A DNA stretch of 64,000 bases from NCBI RefSeq assembly GCF_023223525.1, contig NZ_JALPRX010000015.1, positions 22,641-86,640 of the forward strand. Reading direction: 5' to 3'. A program made the translations under genes and the position numbers. This stretch comes from Roseomonas acroporae (lineage in GTDB: Bacteria; Pseudomonadota; Alphaproteobacteria; Acetobacterales; Acetobacteraceae). This document shows, piece by piece, positions 18,096 to 27,062 of this stretch (the stretch's first letter is position 1; each line of letters begins with the position of its first letter). Below the pieces are notes generated by a model that was given only the letters and a program-made list of their open reading frames with translations, was not told the origin of the DNA and ran no database searches.

Positions 18096-18809
18096 TCAGA
18101 CGTGGAGATAGGTGTCGCGCACTTCCGGCGCCGCCGCCAGCGCCGCGCTGCCGCCCGACCAGACCGTGCGGCCCTTCTCGATCACCACGTGCCGGTCGCC
18201 CAGCCGCAGCACGGCGCCGAGATTCTTGTCGATCAGCAGGATCGCCTGCCCCTCGGCCTTGAGCGCGGCCAGCACGGCCCAGATCTCGGCGCGGATCACC
18301 GGGGCCAGGCCCTCGGTGGCCTCGTCGAGGATCAGCAGGCGCGGGTTGGTCATCAGGGCGCGGCCGATCGCCAGCATCTGCTGCTCGCCGCCGGAGAGGC
18401 GGCTGCCGGGATTGCCCCGGCGCTCCAGGAGGCGCGGGAACAGGCGCCAGACCGCCGCCAGGGTCCAGCGCGGCGCGCCCGTCGCGTCCCTCGGGCCCCG
18501 GTTCGCGGCCGTCGCGACCAGATTCTCCTCCACGGTCAGGGTCGGGAAGACCTGCCGCCCCTCCGGCACCAGCCCGATGCCGCGCTGCGCGATGCGGTGC
18601 GGCGGCAGGCCGGCGACGGACTCGCCGTCGAGCGCGATGCCGCCGCCGCGCGCCGGCAGCAGCCCCATGATCGCGCGCACCGTGGTGGTCTTGCCCATGC
18701 CGTTGCGGCCGAGCAGCGTCACCACCTCGCCCGCGCCGACCCGCAGCGAGACGTCGAACAGCACCTGGCTGTCGCCATAGCCGGCGGCGAGGGATTCGAC
18801 CGTCAGCAT
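18096..18809 (-). CDS. livF: Branched-chain amino acid-type ABC transporter, ATP-binding protein LivF
   Basis: 237 aa ATPase of the HAAT family importer. Walker A LLGRNGMGKTT at about residues 35-45, Q-loop region GLVPEGRQVFP, signature LSGGEQQMLAIGRAL at about 140, Walker B LLILDEATEGLAP at about 160. The EGRQVFP block and the DEATEGLAP switch are typical of LivF as opposed to LivG. The start overlaps the livG stop by one base (TGATG at 18807-18811), indicating translational coupling. Last gene of the livKHMGF-like operon. Confidence 0.92.
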   Translation of the reverse strand: MLTVESLAAGYGDSQVLFDVSLRVGAGEVVTLLGRNGMGKTTTVRAIMGLLPARGGGIALDGESVAGLPPHRIAQRGIGLVPEGRQVFPTLTVEENLVATAANRGPRDATGAPRWTLAAVWRLFPRLLERRGNPGSRLSGGEQQMLAIGRALMTNPRLLILDEATEGLAPVIRAEIWAVLAALKAEGQAILLIDKNLGAVLRLGDRHVVIEKGRTVWSGGSAALAAAPEVRDTYLHV

Positions 18810-19564
18810 CAGGCCATCTCGTCCTCGCCGAGATAGGCGGCGCGCACCTCGGGGTGGGCGCGTATCTCGCCGGTGGTGCCGGTGGTGACGAGCCGGCCCT
18901 GGGCGAGGACGGAGATGCGGTCGGCGAGGGCGAAGACGGCGCGCATGTCGTGCTCCACCAGCAGGATGCCGTACTCGGCGCGCAGCCGGCCGAGGATGCC
19001 GATCAGGCGCTCCGTCTCCTCGGCGCCGGCGCCGGCGAGCGGCTCGTCCAGCAGCAGCAGGCGTGGCCGCGTCGCGATGGCGATGGCAAGCTCCAGCTGC
19101 CGCTTCTCGCCATGCGAGAGCGTGCCGGCCGGCACGGCGGCGCGGTGGGCGAGGCCGACCGCCGCCAGCGCCGCCAGCGCCTCGCGGTTCAGCCCCGCCT
19201 CGGCGGCGGCGGGGCGGAGGAAGCGGAAGGAGGAGCCGCTGCGCGCCTGCACCGCCAGCGCCGCGTTCTCCAGCGCGGAGAAGCCCGGCAGGATCGAGGT
19301 GATCTGGAAGGTGCGGGCGAGGCCGCGCCGCACGCGGCGGGCGAAGGGCAGGGCGGTGACGTCCTCGCCGAGGAAGCGCACCTGCCCGGAATCCGGCCGC
19401 AGCGTGCCGCTGATCTGGTGGATCAGCGTGGTCTTGCCGGCGCCGTTCGGGCCGATCACGGCGTGGATCTCGCCGGGGCGGACCTCGAGGCTGACGCCGT
19501 CGGTCACGGCGAGGCCGCCGAAATGCTTGCGCAGGTCGCGCAGCGCCAGCAGCGGCGCGCTCAT
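18809..19564 (-). CDS. livG: Branched-chain amino acid-type ABC transporter, ATP-binding protein LivG
   Basis: 251 aa. Walker A IGPNGAGKTTLI at about residues 36-47, the LivG-specific RRGLARTFQITSI block near 85, signature LSHGEKRQLELAIAI at about 152, Walker B LLLLDEPLAGAGAEE at about 170, and a C-terminal YLGEDEMA extension typical of LivG. The start ATG 19562-19564 overlaps the livM stop by 4 bp (ATGA). It energises the importer together with LivF. Substrate is set by the binding protein and is not certain to be an amino acid. Confidence 0.93.
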   Translation of the reverse strand: MSAPLLALRDLRKHFGGLAVTDGVSLEVRPGEIHAVIGPNGAGKTTLIHQISGTLRPDSGQVRFLGEDVTALPFARRVRRGLARTFQITSILPGFSALENAALAVQARSGSSFRFLRPAAAEAGLNREALAALAAVGLAHRAAVPAGTLSHGEKRQLELAIAIATRPRLLLLDEPLAGAGAEETERLIGILGRLRAEYGILLVEHDMRAVFALADRISVLAQGRLVTTGTTGEIRAHPEVRAAYLGEDEMA

Positions 19565-20601
19565 GCCGGACCGCCCGGCTTGCGGCGCCCGCCCACCAGC
19601 CCGCCCACAAGCCCGCCGGGCAGGAAGATCACCGCCAGCACCAGCAGCGGGCCGAAGAGCAGCCGCCAGTGCGCGGTGACGTGCGACAGCGTCTCCTCCA
19701 GCAGCAGGAAGGCGAAGGCGCCGAGCATGGCGCCGTGCAGCCGGCCGAGCCCGCCCAGGATCACCGCGAAGAGCAGGTCGCCCGAGCGCTGCCAGGCGAG
19801 GATGGCGGGCGAGACGAATTCCGTGGCGTTGGCGAGCAGCGCCCCGGCCAGCCCGCCGGTCATGCCCGCCAGCGTGTAGGCGGCCAGCCGGTAGGGGTAG
19901 GGGGAGAAGCCCACCGCCTGCACCCGCAGCGGGTTCTCGCGCGTCGCCCGCAGCACCCGGCCGAAGCGCGAGGCGAGCACGGCCCGGCACAGCGCCCAGA
20001 CGAGGGCCAGCGCGCCGAGGCAGACGAAATGGAAGACGAGACGGCTCTCCAGCAGCCGGCCCCCCAGGAACTCGGTGCGGCCGTACAGCGTGTAGCCGTC
20101 GTCGCCCCCGTAGGCGGCGAGGGAGGCGGCGGTGAAGAACGCCATCTGGCCGAAGGCCAGCGTGATCATGATGAAGTGGACGCCCGAGGTGCGCAGCGAC
20201 ACCGCCCCGGTGAGGAAGGCGAACAGCCCGGCGCCGAGGATCGCCACGGGGAACACGATGGCGCCCTCGGTGATGCCGTGCGCGTCCAGGATGGCGACGG
20301 CGTAGGCGCCGCAGCCGAGCGTCGCCGCGTGGCCGAGCGAGATCAGCCCGGCGCCGCCGACCAGCAGCCACAGCCCGGTCGCGGCCAGGGCCAGGATCAT
20401 GGCGCGGGCCATCAGGGTGAGGGAGGCGCCGTCGCCGAAGCCGGCGAAGGGCGCGGCGGCGAGCAGCGCGAACAGCAGCAGCGGCAGGCCGTCGCGGCTC
20501 AGGCGGGCGGCGGGGCCGGCCGCTGTCGGCGCCGCGCCGTCGGCCATCGCCGCCTGCGCCCCGGGTGCCGGCGCGGCCTGCCGCAGGGACGGGCCGCTCA
20601 C
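19561..20601 (-). CDS. livM: Branched-chain amino acid-type ABC transporter permease LivM
   Basis: 346 aa inner-membrane permease with about 8-10 hydrophobic helices. The family block AILGGLGRLHGAMLGAFAFLLLEE is near residues 275-298; VSLRTSGVHFIMITLAFGQM and RVLRATRENPLRVQAVGFSPY are the LivM hallmarks. The first about 38 residues are an Ala/Pro-rich cytoplasmic tail, and MADGAAPTAAG at residue 19 is an alternative start. It overlaps livH by 4 bp and livG by 4 bp. Confidence 0.92.
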   Translation of the reverse strand: MSGPSLRQAAPAPGAQAAMADGAAPTAAGPAARLSRDGLPLLLFALLAAAPFAGFGDGASLTLMARAMILALAATGLWLLVGGAGLISLGHAATLGCGAYAVAILDAHGITEGAIVFPVAILGAGLFAFLTGAVSLRTSGVHFIMITLAFGQMAFFTAASLAAYGGDDGYTLYGRTEFLGGRLLESRLVFHFVCLGALALVWALCRAVLASRFGRVLRATRENPLRVQAVGFSPYPYRLAAYTLAGMTGGLAGALLANATEFVSPAILAWQRSGDLLFAVILGGLGRLHGAMLGAFAFLLLEETLSHVTAHWRLLFGPLLVLAVIFLPGGLVGGLVGGRRKPGGPA

Positions 20602-21521
20602 GCGCCGCGTGCCGGGAACAGCCCGGCCGGGCGCAGCGCCAGGATCGCCGCCATGACCACGTAGACCAGCATCGAGGCCAGCGCCGCCCCGGCCTGCCGC
20701 GCCGGGGAGGGGGCCAGGAACAGCCGCATCAGCTCCGGCAGCAGCGAGCGCCCGAGCGTGTCGAGCAGCCCGACCAGCAGCGCCGCCAGGAAGGCGCCGC
20801 GGATCGAGCCGATGCCGCCGATCACGATCACCACGAAGGCGAGGATCAGCAGGTTGTCGCCCATCCCCGGCTCCACCGAGAAGATCGGCCCCGCCAGCAC
20901 CCCGGCGAAGCCCGCCAGCATGGCGCCGAAGCCGAACACGGCGGTGAACAGGCGGCCGATGTCCACGCCGAGCGCCGAGACCATCGGCGCGTTGCTCGCC
21001 CCCGCGCGCACCAGCATGCCGAGCCGCGTGCGCTCCACCAGGAACCAGAGCAGCAGCGCCGTGGCGAGGCCGGCGGCGATGATGGCGAGGCGGTAGGTCG
21101 GGTAGAGCAGGCCGGGCATGAGCGGGATGCCGCCCGAGAGGGATTCCGGCATCGCCATGGGCAGCGGCGCGCTGCCCCAGAGGGTGCGCACCGCCTCGTT
21201 GAGGAACAGGATCACGCCGAAGGTCGCCAGCACCTGCGAGAGATGGTCGCGCCCGTAGAGATGGCGGAACACCGCCACCTCCAGCACGAGGCCGCAGAGC
21301 AGCGCCGCCGGCAGGGCCAGGACCAGCCCGAGCCAGAAGCTGCCCGTCCAGGCGGCGAGGGTGGCGCCGAGATAGGCGCCCAGCATGTACTGCACGCCAT
21401 GGGCGAGGTTGATGAAGTGCATCACCCCGAACACCAGCGTCAGCCCCGCCGCCACCAGGAACAGCAGGATGCCGAGCTGGAGCCCGTTCAGCGCCTGGAC
21501 CAGCAGCAGCCCGATCGGCAT
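20598..21521 (-). CDS. livH: Branched-chain amino acid-type ABC transporter permease LivH
   Basis: 307 aa inner-membrane permease. The start MPIGLLLVQALNGLQLGILL and VFGVMHFINLAHGVQYMLGAYLG are diagnostic of LivH. The EAA-like loop is in VVIVIGGIGSIRGAFLAALLVG (about residues 235-258). Length and helix pattern are normal. It starts 10 bp after the binding-protein stop and overlaps livM by 4 bp (20598-20601), so the five genes form one tightly packed operon. Confidence 0.93.
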   Translation of the reverse strand: MPIGLLLVQALNGLQLGILLFLVAAGLTLVFGVMHFINLAHGVQYMLGAYLGATLAAWTGSFWLGLVLALPAALLCGLVLEVAVFRHLYGRDHLSQVLATFGVILFLNEAVRTLWGSAPLPMAMPESLSGGIPLMPGLLYPTYRLAIIAAGLATALLLWFLVERTRLGMLVRAGASNAPMVSALGVDIGRLFTAVFGFGAMLAGFAGVLAGPIFSVEPGMGDNLLILAFVVIVIGGIGSIRGAFLAALLVGLLDTLGRSLLPELMRLFLAPSPARQAGAALASMLVYVVMAAILALRPAGLFPARGA

Positions 21522-21531
21522 CGCGGCGGCT

Positions 21532-22824
21532 TCAGCGCATGCGGCATTCGGCGGCGTAGGGGTCGACGTCGTCCGCCAGCACCTTGCGCACCGTCTCGGT
21601 CTGGAATTTGCCGTCCGGGCGCTTCGCCACCTTGCACAGCCAGAAGTCCTGCACCGGGTAGTGGTTGACGCCGAAGCGGAAATTGCCGCGCACCGAGTGG
21701 AAGTCCGCCTTGCGCAGCGCCTCGCGCAGCGCCGCCTTGTCGGAGAGCTTCCCGCCCACCCGCCGCACCGCCGAATCGAGCAGCATCGCCGCGTCGTAGG
21801 ACTGCGCCGCGTAGCTGCCGGGGACGTAGCCGAACGCCGCCTCGAAGTCGCGCACGAAGCGCGTGTTGGCCGGGTTGTCCATGTTGGGCGCCCAGGGGGC
21901 AGCGGTGTAGAAGCCGAGCGCCGCCTCGCCCTGGGCCGGCAGGGTCGATTCGTCCACCGTGAAGGTGGAGAGGAACGGGATGTTCGCCAGCCCCGCCTGC
22001 CGGTACTGGCGCACCAGGTTCACGCCCAGCCCGCCCGGCATGAAGGTGAACAGCGCGTCCGGCTTCGCCGCCGCGAATTTCGCCAGCTCGGCCGAGAAGT
22101 CGAGCTGGGTGAGGGGGACGTAGACCTCGTCCACCACCTCGCCCTTGAAGCGGCTGCGGAAGCCGGCGGCGGCGTCGCGGCCGGCCTGGTAGTTCGGCAC
22201 CATGACGAAGACGCGGCGATAGCCGGCATCCTGCGCCGCCTGGCCCATCACGGAATGGACCTGGTCGTTGTTGTAGCTCGTGGTGAAGAAGAACGGGTTG
22301 CAGCCGCGGCCGGCGAAGGTGGAGGGGCCGGCATTGGTGGAGATCAGGAAGGTCTGGCTCTCCGTCACCGGCCGCATGATCGCCTGCAGGATGTTGGAGA
22401 AGATCACCCCCGCCACCACGTCCACCTTGTCGCGCTCGATCGCGGCACGGACCTTGGTGACGGCGACGTCGGGCTTCAGCTCGTCGTCGATCATCACGGT
22501 CTCGGCGGGCAGGCCGCCCAGCTTGCCGTCGAGGTGGCGCAGGCCGAGCAGGAAGCCGTCGCGGAGCTGGGTGCCGAGCGCCGCCTGCGGCCCGGTCTGG
22601 ATCGCGACGAGGCCGACCTTGATGCCCGCCTGCTGCGCCCGCGCGCGCCGCGCCGGCAGCAGCGCCGCGGCGGCGCCCATGCCGACGCCCGCGCCCAGGA
22701 CCCCACGCCTGCGCAGCCCAGTCCGCTGGCCGGTCCCTTGTCCGCCCCCTGGCCCGTCCCCAGTCCCGTCATCGCCCCATCCCCGGTTCCACGCCCTACC
22801 CTTTGGCAGGCCCGTGCCCTTCAC
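21532..22824 (-). CDS. livK: ABC transporter substrate-binding protein (LivK/Periplasmic_binding type 1)
   Basis: Periplasmic binding protein that feeds LivHMGF; about 400 aa mature. A twin-arginine-like signal (LRRRGVLGAGVGMGAAAALL, then PARRARAQQ) precedes KVGLVAIQTGPQAALGTQLRDG, the type I binding fold start. Blocks VDVVAGVIFSNILQAIMRPVTES and FLSTFTVDESTLPAQGEAALGFYTAA are typical of the leucine/amide-type family. The start is a problem: no in-frame ATG lies before the signal, only GTG codons at 22822-22827, which would add about 35 Gly-rich residues. An ATG at 22770-22772 is in another frame. A frameshift or sequencing indel in the G-rich stretch 22690-22770 is possible. The ligand is unknown. 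Confidence 0.85.
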   Translation of the reverse strand: MKGTGLPKGRAWNRGWGDDGTGDGPGGGQGTGQRTGLRRRGVLGAGVGMGAAAALLPARRARAQQAGIKVGLVAIQTGPQAALGTQLRDGFLLGLRHLDGKLGGLPAETVMIDDELKPDVAVTKVRAAIERDKVDVVAGVIFSNILQAIMRPVTESQTFLISTNAGPSTFAGRGCNPFFFTTSYNNDQVHSVMGQAAQDAGYRRVFVMVPNYQAGRDAAAGFRSRFKGEVVDEVYVPLTQLDFSAELAKFAAAKPDALFTFMPGGLGVNLVRQYRQAGLANIPFLSTFTVDESTLPAQGEAALGFYTAAPWAPNMDNPANTRFVRDFEAAFGYVPGSYAAQSYDAAMLLDSAVRRVGGKLSDKAALREALRKADFHSVRGNFRFGVNHYPVQDFWLCKVAKRPDGKFQTETVRKVLADDVDPYAAECRMR

Positions 22825-23167
22825 CACAAGGGAGGATAACCCGCCGCCGCGTGGCGGATGGTCGTGCAAGGGTACCGCCGCCGCAATGGCCGCCGTTGCG
22901 GGCGACGATCGGAACGGCCTGCGCGGCCTGGAGCACTCCCGGACCGGATGTCCTCGCCCCGCGGTCCGGTACGGTCGGGCCGAGCCGCGTTCGATGCCCG
23001 CCGCCGACGGCCCTGGGCGGGGCGGGCCGCGAATCAACCCGAGGTAACCGCCACCATCGGCATGGACGGCCCGTGGTTGTCGGGCGAGACGGGTGGCCAA
23101 CGCCGTGACGGGGATTTTCGCGCAGCCTGACGTGGTCTCCTCGCGGATCGCGGGCGATCATCGCGCC
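22825..23167. promoter_or_regulatory. Divergent intergenic region upstream of livK and the deoxyribosyltransferase-like gene
   Basis: 343 bp between divergent genes that should hold both promoters. It has slightly more A/T than neighbouring DNA (for example around 22830 and 23100-23160). No palindromic operator, riboswitch fold or sigma-70 pair was convincing by eye. A GTG at 23093 could extend the rightward gene by 25 residues. Confidence 0.45.
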
Positions 23168-23764
23168 ATGCGATTGTACCTGGCCGGCCCCGAGGTGTTC
23201 CTGCCCGACGCGGAGAGCATCGGCGCGGCGAAGAAGCGCATCTGCGCGGCGCATGGCTGCGTCGGCGTGTTCCCGACCGATCCGCTGCCGGACCAGCCCG
23301 CCGGGGCGGGCGGCGACGAGTGGTTCGGCCTGTACCGTGCCTGCGAGGCGCACCTGCGCGGCTGCGACGCGCTGCTGGCCAACCTGACCCCGTTCCGCGG
23401 CCCCTCGGCCGATGTCGGCACGGTGTTCGAGATGGGGCTGATGCGCGGGCTCGGCCGGCCGGTCTTCGGCTACGCCAACGTGGACCGGTGCTTCCGCGAC
23501 CGCACCCTCGAGGCGATCGGCACGCCGCCGCGCCCGCGCCCCGGCGGCGGCTGCGAGGACGCCGAGGGCATGCTGATCGAGGACTTCCAGCTTTTCGACA
23601 ACCTGATGCTGGAGGGCGGCATACGCGCCTCCGGCGGCCTGCTGGTGCTGCAGGCCGTGCCGGCGCCGGCGCGGTGGCGCGACCTCGCCGCCTTCGAGCG
23701 CTGCGTCGAGGCGGCGGCGCGCTCGCCGCGCCGGGCTCAGCTCGCCTCGGCGTCCAGCGCGTAG
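23168..23764 (+). CDS. Nucleoside 2-deoxyribosyltransferase family protein
   Basis: 198 aa. MRLYLAGPEVFLPDA is the family N-terminus (nucleotide-binding strand and loop). CDALLANLTPFRGPSADVGTVFEMGLM contains the Asp/Glu active-site block; the nucleophile is expected in TVFEMG. VFGYANVDRCFRDRT follows. Members transfer deoxyribose between bases or hydrolyse nucleoside monophosphates in salvage. Longer variants with EDFQLFDNLMLEGGI are usually annotated only by family. The gene converges on phoB and overlaps its 3-prime end by 28 bp. Confidence 0.85.
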   Translation: MRLYLAGPEVFLPDAESIGAAKKRICAAHGCVGVFPTDPLPDQPAGAGGDEWFGLYRACEAHLRGCDALLANLTPFRGPSADVGTVFEMGLMRGLGRPVFGYANVDRCFRDRTLEAIGTPPRPRPGGGCEDAEGMLIEDFQLFDNLMLEGGIRASGGLLVLQAVPAPARWRDLAAFERCVEAAARSPRRAQLASASSA

Positions 23765-24444
23765 CCGGCGGAGCGGACGGTGCGGATCAGGTCCGCCTCG
23801 CCCTCGGCGTTCATCGCCTTGCGCAGCCGGCGGATGTGCACGTCCACGGTGCGCGGCTCGACATGGATGTCGCGGCCCCACACCCCGTCCAGCACCTGCT
23901 CGCGGGTGAAGACGCGGCGCGGGTGCTGGAGGAAGAATTCCAGCAGCCGGTACTCGGTCGGGCCGAGATGCACGGGGCGGTCGCCGCGCGTCACGCGGTG
24001 CGCGTCCTGGTCCAGCGACACGTCGCCGTAGTTCAGCACGCCCTTGGGGGCCGTGGCGCCGCCGCTGCGCCGGAGCAGGGCGCGGATCCGGGCCACCAGC
24101 GTGTCCATGGCGAAGGGCTTGCCGATGTGGTCGTCCGCCCCGGTGTCGAGGGCGCGGACCATGTCGGCGTCCTCGGTGCGGGCGGTGACCATGATGATCG
24201 GCAGGTTGCGCGTCTCGCGCCGGCGGCGGAGCTGGCGGCACACCTCGATGCCCGAGAGCGCCGGCAGCATCCAGTCCAGCAGGACGAGGTCGGGCGGCGC
24301 CTCGGCGACGCGCAGCAGCGCCTCCTGGCCGTCCGTCGCCTCGTCGACGCGGAAGCCCTGCTTCTCCAGGTTGTAGCGCAGCAGCGTCAGCAGCGGCGCC
24401 TCGTCCTCCACCACCAGCACGGTGGGGCGCTCGGCCTCGGCCAT
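23737..24444 (-). CDS. phoB: Phosphate regulon response regulator PhoB
   Basis: 235 aa OmpR/PhoB-class regulator. The receiver domain (1-120) has acidic pocket VVEDEAP, phospho-acceptor Asp57 in LVLLDWMLP, Thr in IIMVTART and Lys in DDHIGKPFAMD. The winged-helix DNA-binding domain (about 135-230) includes PVHLGPTEYRLLEFFLQHPRRV and VDVHIRRLRKAMN. Context after pstSCAB-phoU confirms PhoB. The sensor kinase phoR is not next to it in this window. The 3-prime end overlaps the convergent deoxyribosyltransferase-like gene by 28 bp. Confidence 0.95.
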   Translation of the reverse strand: MAEAERPTVLVVEDEAPLLTLLRYNLEKQGFRVDEATDGQEALLRVAEAPPDLVLLDWMLPALSGIEVCRQLRRRRETRNLPIIMVTARTEDADMVRALDTGADDHIGKPFAMDTLVARIRALLRRSGGATAPKGVLNYGDVSLDQDAHRVTRGDRPVHLGPTEYRLLEFFLQHPRRVFTREQVLDGVWGRDIHVEPRTVDVHIRRLRKAMNAEGEADLIRTVRSAGYALDAEAS

Positions 24445-24480
24445 GGTTTCCTGCCTCGGGGGCTGTGGTCGGATCGGGAG

Positions 24481-24511
24481 GGCGCGGGGGTGCCGGAAGG
24501 CACCCCGCGCC
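24481..24511 (-). terminator. Stable hairpin between phoU and phoB
   Basis: GGCGCGGGGGTGCC (24481-24494) pairs with GGCACCCCGCGCC (24499-24511) with one bulged G and a 4-nt loop. It lies 20 bp past the phoU stop in the 86-bp phoU-phoB gap. It may attenuate or terminate transcription into phoB, or stabilise the upstream mRNA. Confidence 0.5.
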
Positions 24512-24530
24512 CGGGCTCACCCGCCGAGGC

Positions 24531-25256
24531 TCATCCCGGCGGCCGCACCACCGCGTAGGAGGCGGTGTCGGACTTCGGCCGGTCCTCGGGCAGCGTGTCG
24601 CCGCTCACCGCGAAATGGACCGTCTCGGCGATGTTGGTGGCATGGTCGCCGATGCGCTCCAGGTTCTTGGCGATGAACAGCAGATGGGTCGCCGCGGTGA
24701 TGTTGCGCGGGTCCTCCATCATGTGGGTCAGCATCTCGCGGAAGATGCCGTTGTAGATGTCGTCCACCGGCTCGTCGGCGCCCCAGACCTCCTCGGCGCG
24801 CTCGGCGTCGTCCTCCACCAGCGCGTCGATGGCGTTCTTGAGGTTCTCCAGCACGAGGCGCGCCATGCGCTGGAAGCCGTTCAGGCTGCCCACCTGCGGC
24901 TGCTGCGCCACCACCAGGGTGCGCTTGGCGGCGTTGCGGGCGTAGTCGCCGATCCGCTCCAGGTCGTGCGCCACCTTCATCGCGGCGACGATCAGGCGCA
25001 GGTCGCCGGCCACCGGCGCGCGCAGCGCCAGCAGCCGGATGCAGTAGGCCTCGATCTCGCGCTCCAGCGCGTCGATCGCGGCGTCGCGCTGGATCACCTC
25101 GCCGGCCAGGTCGGTGTCGTGGCGCACCAGCGCCTCGGTGGATTCGGCCACCTGGCGCTCGGCGAGGCCGCCCATGCGGGCGATCATGTCGCGCAGGCGG
25201 CGCAGCTCGCCCTCGTAGGAGGAGGAGATGTGCTCGGGCTGGTCGCTGTTGGGCAT
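24531..25256 (-). CDS. phoU: Phosphate signalling complex protein PhoU
   Basis: 241 aa, all-helical with two repeats of the PhoU three-helix bundle: YEGELRRLRDMIARMGGLAE (repeat 1) and ADEPVDDIYNGIFREMLTHM (repeat 2). Metal-ligand-type E/D motifs are ERIGDYARNAAK and ERIGDHATNIAETVHF. PhoU links Pst transport status to PhoR/PhoB signalling and limits phosphate uptake. It starts 16 bp after pstB. Confidence 0.96.
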   Translation of the reverse strand: MPNSDQPEHISSSYEGELRRLRDMIARMGGLAERQVAESTEALVRHDTDLAGEVIQRDAAIDALEREIEAYCIRLLALRAPVAGDLRLIVAAMKVAHDLERIGDYARNAAKRTLVVAQQPQVGSLNGFQRMARLVLENLKNAIDALVEDDAERAEEVWGADEPVDDIYNGIFREMLTHMMEDPRNITAATHLLFIAKNLERIGDHATNIAETVHFAVSGDTLPEDRPKSDTASYAVVRPPG

Positions 25257-25272
25257 GAAACGTCCTCCCGCC

Positions 25273-26145
25273 TCAGCCGAAGCGGCCGGTGATGTATTCC
25301 TGGGTCTGCTTCTTCTGCGGCTTGGTGAAGAGCTGCGCGGCCGGCGCCACCTCGACCAGCTCGCCGAGGTAGAAGAACGCCACCTGGTCGGCGCAGCGTG
25401 CCGCCTGCTGCATGTTGTGCGTCACGATGGCCAGGGTGAAGTCCTGCTTCAGCTCGTCGATGAGCTGCTCGATCTTGAGCGTGCTGATCGGGTCGAGCGC
25501 CGAGGTCGGCTCGTCGAGCAGGATCACCTCCGGGCGCACCGCGATGGTGCGGGCGATGCACAGGCGCTGCTGCTGGCCGCCCGAGAGGCCGAGGGCGGAG
25601 GTGTGCAGCCGGTCCTTCACCTCGCCCCAGAGCGCGGCGCGGGACAGGGCCCACTCGATGCGCTGCTCCATGTCGGTGCGCGAGAGCTTCTCGTGCAGCC
25701 GGATGCCGAAGGCGATGTTCTCGTGGATGGTCATGGGGAAGGGGGTGGGCTTCTGGAACACCATCCCGACCCGGGCGCGCAGCGCGTTCAGGTCCATGCC
25801 GTCGTCGAGGATGTTCCGGCCTTCCAGCATCACCTCGCCGACGGCGCGCTGGCCGGGGTAGAGGGAGTACATCCGGTTCAGGATGCGCAGCAGGGTGGAC
25901 TTGCCGCAGCCGGAGGGGCCGATCAGCCCCGTCACCTGCCGGTCCGGCAGGTCGAGGTTGATGCTCTTCAGCGCCTTGTGGTCGCCGTAGTAGAAGTCGA
26001 GGTTGCGCACCGAGATGCGCGCCTCGCGCAGCGCGGCCCCGGAGCGGGCCTGGAGCCCGCCCCCGGCCGGAATCCCGCCCGGGACGCCGCCCGGGATACC
26101 ACCCGCCGGGCCGACCGCCTGCTCATGTGCCATGGTGCCGCTCAT
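25273..26145 (-). CDS. pstB: Phosphate ABC transporter ATP-binding protein PstB
   Basis: 290 aa. Walker [10 protein letters not shown], signature [17 protein letters not shown] and Walker [15 protein letters not shown] identify the ATPase; [20 protein letters not shown] is specific for PstB. The N-terminus has an unusual Gly/Pro repeat ([17 protein letters not shown]) encoded by a 12-bp tandem repeat; the family core begins at [17 protein letters not shown]. Starts considered: GTG 26169 (4-bp overlap with the pstA stop), ATG 26143-26145 with GGGGAAGCAACGGAC before it (chosen), and ATG 26131-26133. Confidence 0.95.
   Translation of the reverse strand: MSGTMAHEQAVGPAGGIPGGVPGGIPAGGGLQARSGAALREARISVRNLDFYYGDHKALKSINLDLPDRQVTGLIGPSGCGKSTLLRILNRMYSLYPGQRAVGEVMLEGRNILDDGMDLNALRARVGMVFQKPTPFPMTIHENIAFGIRLHEKLSRTDMEQRIEWALSRAALWGEVKDRLHTSALGLSGGQQQRLCIARTIAVRPEVILLDEPTSALDPISTLKIEQLIDELKQDFTLAIVTHNMQQAARCADQVAFFYLGELVEVAPAAQLFTKPQKKQTQEYITGRFG
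26067..26102. repeat. 12-bp tandem repeat inside pstB N-terminus
   Basis: Three 12-bp units, CCGGAATCCCGC, CCGGGACGCCGC and CCGGGATACCAC, encode the IPGG/VPGG repeats. Closely related 12-mers (CCGGGAYGCCCG) form a noncoding array at 51591-51626. Confidence 0.75.
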
Positions 26146-26165
26146 GTCCGTTGCTTCCCCGCGGA

Positions 26166-27062
26166 TCACTTACCAGACCGCAGCAGGCTGCGGGCGCCGA
26201 TGTTCAGGCCGAGCACGCCGAGGGTGATGATCAGCGCCCCGGCCCAGGCGAGCGCGATCCAGTCGGCGAAGGCCGAGCCCGCGTAGTTGTAGATGGTCAC
26301 CGGCAGGCTCGACATGGGCTGGTTGAGGCTCAGCGACCAGTTGAGGTTGCCGAGCGAGGTGAAGAGCAGCGGCGCCGTCTCGCCCGCGATGCGCGCCACC
26401 GCCAGCAGGATTCCGGTCAGGATGCCGGAGGCGGCCGCCCGCCAGCAGACCAGCGTGATCATCTTCCACTTTGGCGCGCCGAGGCCGATCACCGCCTCGC
26501 GCAGCGTGTTCGGGATCAGCCGCAGCATGTCCTCGGTGGTGCGCACGACAATCGGGATCACGATGATCGCGAGCGCCACGCAGCCCGCCCAGCCCGAGAA
26601 GCCGCCGAAGGGCACCACCAGGATCTGGTAGACGAAGAGACCGATCAGGATCGAGGGCGCCGAGAGCAGCACGTCCGAGACGAAGCGCACCGCGCCGCCG
26701 AGGGCGGAGCCCCGATCGTATTCGGCGAGGTAGGTGCCGACCAGCATGCCGATCGGCGTGCCGATGGCGGTGCCGATCGCGGTCTGGATCAGGCTGCCGA
26801 TGATGGCGTTGAGCAGGCCGCCGCCGGAGCCCGGCGGGCGGGTCACCTCGGTGAAGACCGAGAGGCTCATCGCCTCGAAGCCGCGCCAGGCCAGGGTGAA
26901 CAGGATCGAGACCAGGAAGATCAGGCCCAGCGCGGTGGCGGCGAAGCACAGGGCACGCACGATGCCGTCGGACCGCTTGCGCCGGGCGCCGAGAGCGGCC
27001 GCGACCTTCAGGTCCTTGAGGGGCCGCCCGCCCGAATGGACGGGGAGGGTGGAGGCGCTCAT
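26166..27062 (-). CDS. pstA: Phosphate ABC transporter permease PstA
   Basis: 298 aa inner-membrane protein with about six helices. Family blocks: [63 protein letters not shown] (EAA loop) and [13 protein letters not shown]. The first about 45 residues are a cytoplasmic tail. ATG 27060-27062 overlaps the pstC stop by 4 bp. It pairs with PstC to form the phosphate channel. Confidence 0.95.
   Translation of the reverse strand: MSASTLPVHSGGRPLKDLKVAAALGARRKRSDGIVRALCFAATALGLIFLVSILFTLAWRGFEAMSLSVFTEVTRPPGSGGGLLNAIIGSLIQTAIGTAIGTPIGMLVGTYLAEYDRGSALGGAVRFVSDVLLSAPSILIGLFVYQILVVPFGGFSGWAGCVALAIIVIPIVVRTTEDMLRLIPNTLREAVIGLGAPKWKMITLVCWRAAASGILTGILLAVARIAGETAPLLFTSLGNLNWSLSLNQPMSSLPVTIYNYAGSAFADWIALAWAGALIITLGVLGLNIGARSLLRSGK

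Noticed and set aside
22494..22772. 92-codon minus-strand open frame beginning at a good ATG before livK
   Set aside because: It is out of frame with the binding protein and its translation has no domain. It is more likely evidence of a start or indel problem in livK than a separate gene.
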